DNA from: Stenotrophomonas sp. 278
GTDB taxonomy: Bacteria > Pseudomonadota > Gammaproteobacteria > Xanthomonadales > Xanthomonadaceae
Reading direction: 5' to 3'
DNA: 52,375 nucleotides
NCBI RefSeq assembly: GCF_003935715.1
Contig: NZ_RHPP01000013.1
Span: 1 to 52,375 of the forward strand
Shown here: piece by piece, positions 1 to 7,601 of the stretch
How the letters are laid out: each line of letters begins with the position of its first letter
How positions within the stretch are numbered: the stretch's first letter is position 1
Program-made: the position numbers and the translations under genes
Notes under the pieces: model-generated
The model's input: the letters and a program-made list of their open reading frames with translations, nothing else
Databases searched by the model: none
Told to the model about the DNA's origin: nothing

Positions 1-48
1 CGCCAGGACCGCCGCGCACTGGCGCAGGGCCCAGCGGCGTAAACGCAT
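1..48 (-). CDS. 5' end of a gene cut by the window edge, possible DUF4105-type partner
   Basis: Only the first 16 codons are inside the window (MRLRRWALRQCAAVLA), which look like the start of a signal peptide: basic residues followed by a hydrophobic stretch. The ATG at 48-46 overlaps the TGA stop of the upstream DUF2388 gene by one base, so the two are probably translationally coupled. In pseudomonads and xanthomonads DUF2388 genes often sit next to a DUF4105 gene; assigning this fragment to DUF4105 is inference from that context only. Confidence 0.5.
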   Translation of the reverse strand, partial: MRLRRWALRQCAAVLA

Positions 49-350
49 CAGCGGGCCAGCAGGGTCCGCGCCAGGGCCATGTCGCTGGCCTCGCGCTGTG
101 CGCCATCACGCTCGCGCAGGTGCAGCAGCGCGGCTTCCAGGCGGGCACCACGGATGGCACCGTCGCTGGCCACGAACGCAGCTGCATCTTCGCGCGCATC
201 CAGCACCACCTTGTCATCGTCGGAACTGGACGAGCCCGCCGACGAGGCACCGGATGCGGAACCGGCCGACGAGCCGGCGAAGCTGGAAGCCAGGGCCGGG
301 AGCGGCAGCGACAGAGCAAGCACGGCAACAACGAGAATCGGACGCATCAT
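48..350 (-). CDS. small exported DUF2388-family protein
   Basis: A 100-residue protein with a clear Sec signal peptide (MMRPILVVAVLALSLPLPALA), a Ser/Gly/Ala-rich linker (residues ~22-45) and a C-terminal conserved block containing DDKVVLDAREDAAAFVASDG and IRGARLEAALLHLR. This block matches the DUF2388 family as I know it from Pseudomonas and Xanthomonas; the function is unknown. The start at 350 is preferred over 422 because the upstream extension is not signal-peptide-like and the conserved order begins at the double Met. It probably forms a two-gene unit with the truncated downstream gene, whose ATG overlaps this stop. Confidence 0.8.
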   Translation of the reverse strand: MMRPILVVAVLALSLPLPALASSFAGSSAGSASGASSAGSSSSDDDKVVLDAREDAAAFVASDGAIRGARLEAALLHLRERDGAQREASDMALARTLLAR

Positions 351-411
351 CAGGGTGTCATTCAGGCGGGAAAGCACAGAGCGTATCGGGTGCGTGAAGA
401 ACTGTCGCGCC

Positions 412-1800
412 CTACAGGTCAAAAACCTTGCCGGGATTCAGCAAACCTTGGGGATCAAACGTTCGTTTGACCGCCTTCATCAGGGCGATCTCAGCCGGGC
501 CACGGGTGCTGTCCAGATAGCCCTTCTTGACCAGACCGATTCCATGTTCAGCGGAAATGCTGCCATCGAAGTCCTTCAGCACCTGCGCCAGCAGCTTGGT
601 CACGTGCTCGCATTGCTGCAGGAACTCAGCGTCGGCGGTGCCGTCCGGCTTGAGCACGTTGATATGGAGGTTGCCGTCGCCGATGTGCCCGAACCAGACC
701 ACGTCGAACTGGGGATAGGCTTCACCAATAAGAGCCTGGGTCTGGGCCAGGAACGCCGGCATCGACGAAATGCGGACGGAAACGTCATTCTTGTACGGCT
801 TATAGCGTGCCACCGCCTCGGTGATGCCTTCGCGCAGACGCCACAGCTGCGCCGCCTGTGCGTCGCTCTGGCTGACCACGCCGTCGCTTACCCAGCCCTG
901 CTCCATGCAGGCCTCGAACGCGGCCATCGCGGCCGCTTCCTGGGCGTCGTCGCCGGCAGCGAACTCGGTGACCACGTAGAACGGATGCACCTCGGCGAAC
1001 GGAGCCTGCGCACCATGTGCCAGCACGTGCTCCAGCGCCCGGTCGGTGAAAAACTCGAAGGCCTGCAGCTGCAACCGCTCACGGAAGGCCGCGAACACCT
1101 CCATCAGCACCTCGAACGAGGGCAGCGCCAGCAGCATCACGTTGCTGGCCTGCGGCGGGTCGGTGAGCTTCAGGGTGGCCTCGACGATCACCCCGAGGGT
1201 GCCTTCCGAGGCGATCAGCAGCTGGCGGAAGTCGTAGCCACTGGAGTTCTTTATCAGCCCCTTGTTCAGCTCCAGCAGTTCACCGCTGACGGTGACCACT
1301 TTCAGGCCGGCGATCCATTCGCGCGTGTTGCCGTAGCGGATCACCCGGATCCCGCCCGCATTGGTGGCGATGTTGCCGCCGATCGAGCAGGAGCCGCGCG
1401 CGGCAAAATCGACCGGGTAGATCAGGCCGTGTTCCAGCGCGGCATTGTGTACGGCCTCCAGTGCCATCCCGGCCTGCACGGTCAGGGTGCGATCCACCGC
1501 ATTGAAGGCCAATGGCTTGTTCATCCGCTCCAGGGACAGCACCAGCTCGCCGTGGGCGGCCACGGCCCCACCGGACAGCCCGGTACGACCGCCCGAGGGC
1601 ACCACCGCCACGCCCTGGGCACTGCACCAGCGCAGCAGCGCCTGCACTTCCTCCACGCTGGCCGGCAAGGCGATGGCCAACGGGGCTGGCGTCCAGCGCC
1701 GGGTCCAGTCGCGCCCGTAATGCTCCAGATCGGCCGCATCGGTCTTGAGCCGCAGCCCGGGGCAGTCCTGCAACAGCGATTCAAGGCGCGGGTCGGTCAT
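412..1800 (-). CDS. FAD-linked D-2-hydroxyglutarate dehydrogenase
   Basis: A 462-residue flavoprotein of the GlcD/D2HGDH type. The N-terminal FAD-binding domain carries VPSGGRTGLSGGAV and GSCSIGGNIATNAGG; the C-terminal cap domain has the metal-binding HIGDGNLHINV and SAEHGIGLVKK motifs. It should oxidise D-2-hydroxyglutarate to 2-oxoglutarate and pass electrons to an electron-transfer flavoprotein. It is divergent from serA 189 bp away. In Pseudomonas stutzeri SerA reduces 2-oxoglutarate to D-2-hydroxyglutarate while oxidising 3-phosphoglycerate, and D2HGDH recycles the product, so this pairing supports the substrate call over glycolate or D-lactate. Length and motifs are complete. Confidence 0.88.
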   Translation of the reverse strand: MTDPRLESLLQDCPGLRLKTDAADLEHYGRDWTRRWTPAPLAIALPASVEEVQALLRWCSAQGVAVVPSGGRTGLSGGAVAAHGELVLSLERMNKPLAFNAVDRTLTVQAGMALEAVHNAALEHGLIYPVDFAARGSCSIGGNIATNAGGIRVIRYGNTREWIAGLKVVTVSGELLELNKGLIKNSSGYDFRQLLIASEGTLGVIVEATLKLTDPPQASNVMLLALPSFEVLMEVFAAFRERLQLQAFEFFTDRALEHVLAHGAQAPFAEVHPFYVVTEFAAGDDAQEAAAMAAFEACMEQGWVSDGVVSQSDAQAAQLWRLREGITEAVARYKPYKNDVSVRISSMPAFLAQTQALIGEAYPQFDVVWFGHIGDGNLHINVLKPDGTADAEFLQQCEHVTKLLAQVLKDFDGSISAEHGIGLVKKGYLDSTRGPAEIALMKAVKRTFDPQGLLNPGKVFDL

Positions 1801-1829
1801 GGTGGCTCGAGAGCGTTAAACCACCAAGG

Positions 1830-1872
1830 GTAGCGCACCACCGTTGGTGGTGCGACCGCCGCAAGGCGGCGG
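1830..1872. repeat. GTAG hairpin plus second stem-loop in the D2HGDH/serA intergenic region
   Basis: GTAG at 1830-1833 is followed by a 9-bp perfect stem (1834-1842 with 1846-1854, loop GTT). Immediately after it, a second 7-bp stem (1856-1862 with 1866-1872, loop AAG) is seen. The first matches the GTAG-bordered REP (SMAG) design found throughout this window. The region must also contain the promoters of both divergent genes; I could not place them convincingly. Confidence 0.7.
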
Positions 1873-1988
1873 AACGCCCGGCGGAAAAGATGCATCTGAA
1901 ACCACCTGTCATCCTCATGGCGCAACGCACCATCGCCGCCCCGTTCTGGCATAGTGGTCCACCCTCTCCACCGTGCTGCACCTTGCCC

Positions 1989-3230
1989 ATGTCGCCGAAG
2001 AAGACCTCGTTCCCGAAGCAGGATATCCGTGTGCTGTTGCTCGAGGGGGTCAGCCAGACCGCCATCGACGTGTTCAGCGCGGCCGGTTATTCGCAGATCG
2101 AGGTGCACAGCAAGGCACTGCCGGACGAGGAGCTGAAAACACGCATTGCCGAGGCGCATATTGTCGGCATCCGCTCGCGCACCCAGCTCAGCGCCGACGT
2201 GCTTGCGCATGCCAAGCGCCTGATGGCGGTGGGCTGCTTCTGCATCGGCACCAACCAGGTGGACCTGGAAGCGGCGGAACTGGCCGGCATTCCGGTGTTC
2301 AACGCGCCCTACTCCAACACCCGCAGCGTCGCCGAACTGGTGATTGCCGAAGCGATCATGCTCACCCGCGGCATTCCGCAGAAGAACGCGGAATGTCATC
2401 GTGGCGGCTGGTCGAAGTCTGCCGCGGGCAGCCACGAAGTGCGCGGCAAGACGCTGGGCATCATCGGCTACGGCCATATCGGCACCCAGGTCGGGGTCAT
2501 GGCCGAAGCCATGGGCATGCAGGTGATTTTCCACGATATCGAAACCAAGCTGTCGCTGGGCAACGCCCGCGCGGCGATTGACCTGGACGATCTGCTGGCC
2601 CGCGCCGACATCGTCACCGTGCACGTGCCGGAAACCGCGGCCACGCAGTGGATGATCGGCGCGCCGCAGCTGGCGAAGATGCGCCCCGGTGCGCACCTGA
2701 TCAACGCCGCGCGCGGCACCGTGGTCGATATCGAAGCACTGGACGCGGCGCTGCATTCGGGCCACATCGGCGGCGCGGCGCTGGACGTGTTCCCGGTCGA
2801 GCCGAAGGGCAATGGCGACGCCTTCGTGTCGCCGCTGACCGCGCACGACAATGTCATTCTTACTCCGCATGTGGGCGGCAGCACGCTGGAAGCCCAGGAC
2901 AACATCGGCGTGGAAGTGGCGGCCAAGCTGGTGCGGTACAGCGACAACGGCAGCACCCTGTCGGCGGTCAATTTCCCGGAAGTGACCCTGCCCGAGCACG
3001 CCGACAGCCTGCGCCTGCTGCACATCCACCAGAACGTGCCGGGCGTGCTGTCCAAGGTCAACGAGATCTTCTCGCGCCACAACGTCAACATCGACGGCCA
3101 GTTCCTGCGCACCGACCCGAAGGTGGGTTATGTGGTGATCGACATCACTGCAAGCGAGGAACAGGCCGCAGGCGTGCGCGAGGAGCTGGCAGCGATTCCA
3201 GGCACGCTGCGGACGCGCGTGTTGTATTGA
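1989..3230 (+). CDS. serA: D-3-phosphoglycerate dehydrogenase SerA
   Basis: A 413-residue enzyme for the first step of serine synthesis, 3-phosphoglycerate to 3-phosphohydroxypyruvate. The substrate-binding domain starts near DIRVLLLEGVSQ. The NAD-binding Rossmann segment is LGIIGYGHIGTQVG, with the catalytic-site segments NAARGTVVD and TPHVGGSTLEAQ. A C-terminal ACT domain (about residues 340-413, HIHQNVPGVLSKVNEIFSRH) is present, which in E. coli SerA binds serine for feedback inhibition. ATG 1989 (MSPKKTSFPK) is chosen because upstream in-frame codons from 1890 give no plausible protein. The divergent D2HGDH neighbour fits the known 2-hydroxyglutarate shuttle. Confidence 0.95.
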   Translation: MSPKKTSFPKQDIRVLLLEGVSQTAIDVFSAAGYSQIEVHSKALPDEELKTRIAEAHIVGIRSRTQLSADVLAHAKRLMAVGCFCIGTNQVDLEAAELAGIPVFNAPYSNTRSVAELVIAEAIMLTRGIPQKNAECHRGGWSKSAAGSHEVRGKTLGIIGYGHIGTQVGVMAEAMGMQVIFHDIETKLSLGNARAAIDLDDLLARADIVTVHVPETAATQWMIGAPQLAKMRPGAHLINAARGTVVDIEALDAALHSGHIGGAALDVFPVEPKGNGDAFVSPLTAHDNVILTPHVGGSTLEAQDNIGVEVAAKLVRYSDNGSTLSAVNFPEVTLPEHADSLRLLHIHQNVPGVLSKVNEIFSRHNVNIDGQFLRTDPKVGYVVIDITASEEQAAGVREELAAIPGTLRTRVLY

Positions 3231-3232
3231 TC

Positions 3233-3257
3233 GTCACGACCAACGGTCGTGACCTAC
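3233..3257 (-). repeat. GTAG-type REP hairpin supplying the Nudix stop codon
   Basis: A perfect 9-bp stem (3233-3241 with 3245-3253, loop AAC) followed on the plus strand by CTAC (3254-3257), i.e. GTAG read on the minus strand. The TAG stop of the Nudix gene at 3256-3254 lies inside this GTAG. It sits between the convergent serA and Nudix genes, where such a hairpin could end or protect transcripts from both sides. Confidence 0.8.
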
Positions 3258-3835
3258 CGCGCCAACCACCGTTTCGCCATCCGCGGCAAGGACGGATCCC
3301 CATCCGGGGTCGCAATCGCTTCTGCCGCGACCTCAGCCACCGTGCGCCAGGCCAGCGCCAGCGACTCCTCGCTGACCACGAACGCCTCGCTGCCCAGTGC
3401 CCGCACCACGTAACGGGCGTCGTAATGCCAATGCCCCGGCACGTCCTTGCGCTCGGGAATCCAGTGCTTGTCGATGTCGAACAGCGACCCGTCTTCCAGC
3501 ACCAGCCCGCTCAGGCCGGATTCCTCCTCTGCCTCCGTCAGCGCCACCTTCGCCAGGTCGCGCTCGCCGTCGGCATGGCCGCCCAGCTGCAGCCAGCGGT
3601 CCAGCTTGCGGTGATGGGTCAGCAGAATACGCTCCCCATCCGCGCTGACCAGCCAGGCGCTCCCGGTGAAATGTCCAGCCAGCCGGGTCCGCAGAAAGGG
3701 GTTTTCCGGATCATCCAGAAGTGTGCTGAATTCGTCAGCCAGCGCGGCGTGCTCCGGGTGACGCCGGGCGTAGTCGGACAACTGCGAACGCAGCGCGGCG
3801 TCTTGTCCTACAAGGGATTCAGGGATCAGCGACAT
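3254..3835 (-). CDS. Nudix hydrolase with a degenerate Nudix box
   Basis: A 193-residue protein. The Nudix segment lies around residues 85-108 (GHADGERDLAKVALTEAEEE, then SGL). Aligned to G-x5-E-x7-R-E-U-x-E-E-x-G-U, the metal-binding Glu residues of the EAEEESGL part are kept, but the conserved Arg is Thr and the first Glu aligns with Arg (or is shifted by one). It should hydrolyse a nucleoside-diphosphate-linked compound; the substrate cannot be read. The stop codon comes from a GTAG hairpin. It is convergent with serA and not evidently in an operon. Confidence 0.85.
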   Translation of the reverse strand: MSLIPESLVGQDAALRSQLSDYARRHPEHAALADEFSTLLDDPENPFLRTRLAGHFTGSAWLVSADGERILLTHHRKLDRWLQLGGHADGERDLAKVALTEAEEESGLSGLVLEDGSLFDIDKHWIPERKDVPGHWHYDARYVVRALGSEAFVVSEESLALAWRTVAEVAAEAIATPDGDPSLPRMAKRWLAR

Positions 3836-4036
3836 GTAATAGGGAGGCGGAGGCGGGAATGCCCCATTATCGCCGCCGATGCTGCATTTGCGCTTGTGCG
3901 CAGGCTTCAGCTTTGGCTAAGGTACAGCGGGTCGCCCGTTGGGGCGGCACCACCCCAATCAAGGGGGCGCGGCAATGCATCGCGCCCCGCTCATTCCATT
4001 CAGCGGGGCCTGGCCCCGCGTTACGGGAAGCACTGC

Positions 4037-5512
4037 ATGCTGAAGTCTCTGTTGAGGGTCAAACCGGTGGCACCGGCCGGGCACGTCGATGCCGGCGAGC
4101 CGATTGAAGGCAGCCTGGATGGCGAAGCCACACTGAAACGGACCCTCACCGCGAGACACCTCATCCTGCTGGGCATCGGCGCGGTGATCGGCGCGGGTAT
4201 CTTCGTGCTGACCGGGCAGGCGGCGGCCAACCACGCCGGTCCGGCAGTGATGCTGTCCTTCGTGATCGCCGGCTTCGCCTGCGCTCTGGCCGGTCTGTGC
4301 TACGCCGAGTTCGCCGCGATGATGCCGGTCTCGGGCAGCGCCTACTCCTATTCGTACGCAACCCTCGGCGAAGGCATGGCTTGGTTCATCGGCTGGTGCC
4401 TGGTGCTGGAGTACCTGTTCGCCTCGGCCTCGGTTGCGGTGGGCTGGTCGGCCTATCTGATCAGCTTCATCACGACCACGCTGCACATGCCGTTCCCGGA
4501 CGCACTAAGCGCTGCGCCGATCGCCTGGACCGGTCAGGAGTTTGTGTCGTCCGGCAAGCTGTTCAACCTGCCGGCGGTGCTGATCGTGGCGGCGGTATCG
4601 GGCCTGCTGTATGTCGGTGTGACCCAGTCGGCCTTCGTCAACGCGATCATCGTGGCAATCAAGGTCACGGTGATCTGCCTGTTCATCGGCATTGGTGCGG
4701 CGCATATCGACCCCGCCAACTGGACCCCCTTCATTCCGGAAAACACCGGCGTGGACGGCCAGTTCGGCTGGAGCGGTGTGTTCCGAGCGGCGACCATCGT
4801 GTTCTTCGCCTACATCGGCTTCGACGCGGTCTCCACCGCCGCCGGTGAAACCAAGAACCCGCAGCGCAACATGCCGATCGGCCTGCTCGGCTCGCTGGCG
4901 GTGTGCACGGTGGTCTACATCGTGGTCTGCGCCGTGCTGACCGGCATGATGCCGTACCACCTGCTGGGCACTGACAAGCCGGTCGCCACCGCGCTGGAGC
5001 CCTATCCGACCCTGAGCTGGCTGAAGACGTTCGTGGAAATCGGTGCCATTGCCGGTCTGTCCTCGGTGGTGCTGGTGATGATGATGGGCCAGACCCGCAT
5101 TGCCTACACCATCTCCCGCGACGGTCTGCTGCCGAAAGTGTTCGGCAAGGTCCATGCCCGTTTCCGCACTCCGTACTGGGCCACCATCGTGGTGGGCGTG
5201 CTGGCCGCGGCGCTGGCTGGCCTGGTGCCGCTGAACGTGCTGGGCGAGCTGGTGTCGATGGGCACCCTGCTGGCCTTCGCCACGGTCTGCATCGGGGTGC
5301 TGGTCCTGCGTCGCACCCGCCCGGAGATCGAGCGTCCGTTCCGGGTCCCGGCGGTGTGGCTGATCGCCCCGCTCGGCGCGCTCACCTGTCTGTTCCTGTT
5401 CTGGCAGGCGTTCGTGGTGCACTGGCATCTGTTCGTCGCCTGGACCGTGCTGGGCCTTCTGATCTACTTCCTCTACGGAATCCGCAACAGCAAGCTCGCC
5501 AAGCAGTCATAA
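4037..5512 (+). CDS. APC-superfamily cationic amino-acid-type permease (first of tandem pair)
   Basis: A 491-residue integral membrane protein of the APC superfamily, CAT/YfnA-like subfamily. It starts with a soluble ~35-residue N-tail, then LILLGIGAVIGAGIFVLTGQ, the classic TM1 G-A-V-I-G-A-G-I-F substrate-binding signature, and about 12 hydrophobic segments. ATG 4037 begins MLKSLLRVKP and follows a GC-rich hairpin-capable leader. The open frame extends far upstream through serA but that part is not a coding frame. The next gene is a close paralogue in the same direction with a strong terminator between them, so they are likely expressed separately. The exact amino acid transported is not determinable. 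Confidence 0.92.
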   Translation: MLKSLLRVKPVAPAGHVDAGEPIEGSLDGEATLKRTLTARHLILLGIGAVIGAGIFVLTGQAAANHAGPAVMLSFVIAGFACALAGLCYAEFAAMMPVSGSAYSYSYATLGEGMAWFIGWCLVLEYLFASASVAVGWSAYLISFITTTLHMPFPDALSAAPIAWTGQEFVSSGKLFNLPAVLIVAAVSGLLYVGVTQSAFVNAIIVAIKVTVICLFIGIGAAHIDPANWTPFIPENTGVDGQFGWSGVFRAATIVFFAYIGFDAVSTAAGETKNPQRNMPIGLLGSLAVCTVVYIVVCAVLTGMMPYHLLGTDKPVATALEPYPTLSWLKTFVEIGAIAGLSSVVLVMMMGQTRIAYTISRDGLLPKVFGKVHARFRTPYWATIVVGVLAAALAGLVPLNVLGELVSMGTLLAFATVCIGVLVLRRTRPEIERPFRVPAVWLIAPLGALTCLFLFWQAFVVHWHLFVAWTVLGLLIYFLYGIRNSKLAKQS

Positions 5513-5518
5513 TTCCGC

Positions 5519-5551
5519 AACGGGCCGGCCCAGTGCCGGCCCGTTCGTTTT
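5519..5551 (+). terminator. rho-independent terminator between the two permeases
   Basis: An 11-bp perfect stem (5519-5529 AACGGGCCGGC with 5535-5545 GCCGGCCCGTT), a 5-nt loop and a following CGTTTTC tract, seven bases after the first permease stop. Confidence 0.88.
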
Positions 5552-5572
5552 CACCCGAAAAGACCCAAACAC

Positions 5573-7000
5573 ATGCTCAAACAACTGTGGGCCACCAAGC
5601 ACCCGCATGCTGCCCATGAAGACGCCAACGGCCTTAGCCTGAAGCGCCACCTGGGTCCCTGGGGCCTGACCGCGCTGGGCATCGGCGCGGTGATCGGTGG
5701 CGGCATCTTCGTGATCACCGGCCAGGCGGCGGCCAACCATGCCGGCCCGGCAATCATGCTGTCGTTCGTGCTGGCAGCCATCTGCTGCGCGTTCTGCGCG
5801 CTGGCCTACGCCGAGTTCGCCTCGATGGTGCCGGTGTCGGGCAGTGCCTACACCTACACCTACGCCACCTTCGGCGAGCTCTCGGCCTGGTTCATCGGTT
5901 GGATGCTGGTGCTGGAGTACGGCGTCTCGGCCTCGGCGGTGGCGGTCAGCTGGACCGGCTACTTCCTCAGTCTGCTAAGCCATTTCGAGATCCATCTACC
6001 GGCCGCACTGGTGAGTGCGCCGCTGGACGCACAGCTGCGCCCGACCGGCGCGATTGCCAATGTGCCGGCCGCCATCCTGGTGCTGCTGCTGACCTGGCTG
6101 TGCTATGTGGGCATCAGCAAGTCGTCGGCGATGAACATGGCGATGGTGGTACTGAAGACCGGCCTGATCATCCTGGTGATCGTGGTGGGCTGGAAGTATG
6201 TGGACCCGGCAAACTGGACTCCGTTCATTCCGGAGAACCAGGGCCCGGGCAAGTACGGCATGGAAGGCGTGCTGCGTGGTGCGGCGATGGTGTTCTTCGC
6301 GTACATCGGGTTCGAGGCGGTATCGGTGGCGGCACAGGAATCGCACCGGCCGCAGCGCGACATGCCGATCGGCATGATGCTGTCGCTGGTGATCTGCACC
6401 GTGCTGTACATCGCAATGGCGGCGGTGATGACCGGCCTGGTGCCGTACAACCTGCTGGGCACCGACGAGCCGGTGGTGACGGCGGTGGCTGCGCATCCGC
6501 AGCTGGGCTGGTTGCGGGTGGTGGTGGAGATCGGCGCGCTGATCGGCTTGTCCTCGGTGGTGCTGGTGATGGTGATCGCGCAGCCGCGCATCTTCATGAT
6601 CATGGGCCGCGACGGGCTGTTGCCGCCAGTGTTCACCAAGATCCATCCGACCTACCGCACGCCGCACATCAACACGGTGATCACCGGCATCGGCATTGCC
6701 CTGCTGGCGGCGCTGTTCCCGCTGGACGTGCTGGGTGAGCTGACCTCGATGGGCACGCTGATCGCCTTCGCGGCTGTCTGTGCAGGCGTACTGATCCTGC
6801 GCCGCACGCAGCCGGACCTGCCGCGTCCATTCCGGATTCCGGCGGCGTGGCTGGTGTGCAGCCTGGGCGTGCTGAGCTGCCTGGCGCTGTTGTCGGCGAT
6901 GACGCTGCACAACTGGATGCTGATGATCGGCTGGACGGTGATCGGGTTTGCGATCTACTTCCTGTACGGCTACCGCCACAGCCGCCTGCGCGGGCGTTGA
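5573..7000 (+). CDS. APC-superfamily cationic amino-acid-type permease (second of tandem pair)
   Basis: A 475-residue paralogue of the preceding permease. It shares LGIGAVIGGGIFVITGQAAA, the block from NHAGPAIMLSFVLA, and VSGSAYTYTYATFGE. About 12 membrane segments are visible, and the C-terminus (FAIYFLYGYRHSRLRGR) parallels the paralogue. The start ATG 5573 (MLKQLWATKHP) lies 21 bp beyond the terminator, so its own promoter must overlap that region or arise from read-through. The pair looks like a tandem duplication kept because of different substrates or regulation; the substrates are unknown. Confidence 0.92.
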   Translation: MLKQLWATKHPHAAHEDANGLSLKRHLGPWGLTALGIGAVIGGGIFVITGQAAANHAGPAIMLSFVLAAICCAFCALAYAEFASMVPVSGSAYTYTYATFGELSAWFIGWMLVLEYGVSASAVAVSWTGYFLSLLSHFEIHLPAALVSAPLDAQLRPTGAIANVPAAILVLLLTWLCYVGISKSSAMNMAMVVLKTGLIILVIVVGWKYVDPANWTPFIPENQGPGKYGMEGVLRGAAMVFFAYIGFEAVSVAAQESHRPQRDMPIGMMLSLVICTVLYIAMAAVMTGLVPYNLLGTDEPVVTAVAAHPQLGWLRVVVEIGALIGLSSVVLVMVIAQPRIFMIMGRDGLLPPVFTKIHPTYRTPHINTVITGIGIALLAALFPLDVLGELTSMGTLIAFAAVCAGVLILRRTQPDLPRPFRIPAAWLVCSLGVLSCLALLSAMTLHNWMLMIGWTVIGFAIYFLYGYRHSRLRGR

Positions 7001-7012
7001 TGCTGGGTTCCT

Positions 7013-7035
7013 GTAGGGACACGCCATGCGTGTCC
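7013..7035 (+). repeat. GTAG-type REP hairpin
   Basis: GTAG (7013-7016) followed by an 8-bp perfect stem GGACACGC / GCGTGTCC with loop CAT, 12 bases after the second permease stop. Same arm sequence as the element at 9767-9789. Confidence 0.82.
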
Positions 7036-7096
7036 TCGCGATGTCGGGCTCCGCGCGAAGATCAAGAGCGGCGGCTCTGCATTGACTCTTGGTTGG

Positions 7097-7198
7097 GCGG
7101 ATCGGGACGGGCGTTCCGGGGGACGGCGCAAGTACATCCTTGTAGCCTCGATCGCCGCATCCATGCGGCTCACGCCCCCTCCAGCCCATCCCGACCCA
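7097..7198. repeat. large imperfect inverted repeat, copy A
   Basis: A roughly 100-bp element whose ends are imperfect inverted repeats (ATCGGGACGGGC at the left, GCCCATCCCGA at the right), with an inner hairpin GCCGCATCCATGCGGC at about 7154-7169. Copy B at 23421-23521 is nearly identical, and copies D and E share the design and, on the opposite strand, the ATGGACG block. It is followed (7203-7220) by the start of the module seen in full at 23528 and 35783. Confidence 0.78.
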
Positions 7199-7255
7199 CC
7201 CCCGACAGGGCGTCGGTGACGGAACCGAAAAGCAGAAGCGGCACTCGTGGCGCTG

Positions 7256-7280
7256 GTAGATGACGACCGTTGGTCGTCAT
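7256..7280 (+). repeat. GTAG-type REP hairpin
   Basis: GTAG at 7256-7259 followed by a 9-bp perfect stem ATGACGACC / GGTCGTCAT with loop GTT. Part of the 600-bp repeat-only interval between the permease and mtnB. Confidence 0.8.
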
Positions 7281-7356
7281 GCTCTGGAGCCGACCATTGG
7301 CCGGCTCTGCTTTTTCTCCCTCCCCCAAGTGCTGGCACTCGCAGAATTCTGTCGAA

Positions 7357-7541
7357 GTCCGGTCGGGGTGGGGTTTGCGGGGGTTTGAGCCGCATGGGTC
7401 GGGCGCATGCGCCCGACGGGTTGGGCAGGACGCCCAACCCCGGTCTTGCCGTGTGCGCAGGATTGCGCACACGTGCAAGCAGCGACCAAGCCCCCATGGA
7501 CGTACTTGCAGCGTCCCCCGCAAACCCCACCCCGACCGGAC
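7357..7541. repeat. cloverleaf-like element, copy E: 27-bp perfect inverted repeat enclosing three hairpins
   Basis: The outer arms (7357-7383 and 7515-7541) are perfect 27-base inverted repeats, beginning GTCCGGTCGGGG on the left. Inside are three perfect hairpins in a row: 7398-7417 (GTCGGGCGCA / TGCGCCCGAC), 7418-7440 (GGGTTGGGC / GCCCAACCC) and 7451-7472 (GTGTGCGCA / TGCGCACAC). Between the last hairpin and the right arm is the conserved GCCCCCATGGACGTACTTGC-type block shared with copies A, B and D. If transcribed it would fold as a four-way cloverleaf. No protein-coding signal fits this stretch. Confidence 0.85.
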
Positions 7542-7588
7542 TCCCCCAGGAAAGCCGCTTTTCGCAGGCAACTCACTGAAAAGACCGC

Positions 7589-7594
7589 TAAAAT
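7589..7594 (+). promoter_or_regulatory. -10 element suggesting leaderless mtnB transcript
   Basis: TAAAAT at 7589-7594 is 7 bases from the mtnB ATG at 7602, so transcription would begin at or next to the start codon. The bases before the ATG (CACCCCC) contain no Shine-Dalgarno sequence. No clear -35 is visible. Confidence 0.45.
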
Positions 7595-7601
7595 CACCCC
7601 C

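Noticed and set aside
79-1833. Plus-strand frame of ~580 codons
   Set aside because: Antisense of DUF2388 and D2HGDH genes.
2648-4036. Long upstream extension of the first permease
   Set aside because: Passes through serA in another frame and through the antisense Nudix gene; the permease proper begins at 4037.
7001-7601. Small open frames in the permease-mtnB interval
   Set aside because: They run across perfect inverted repeats and share arms with other intergenic repeats, so they are by-products of the structure.
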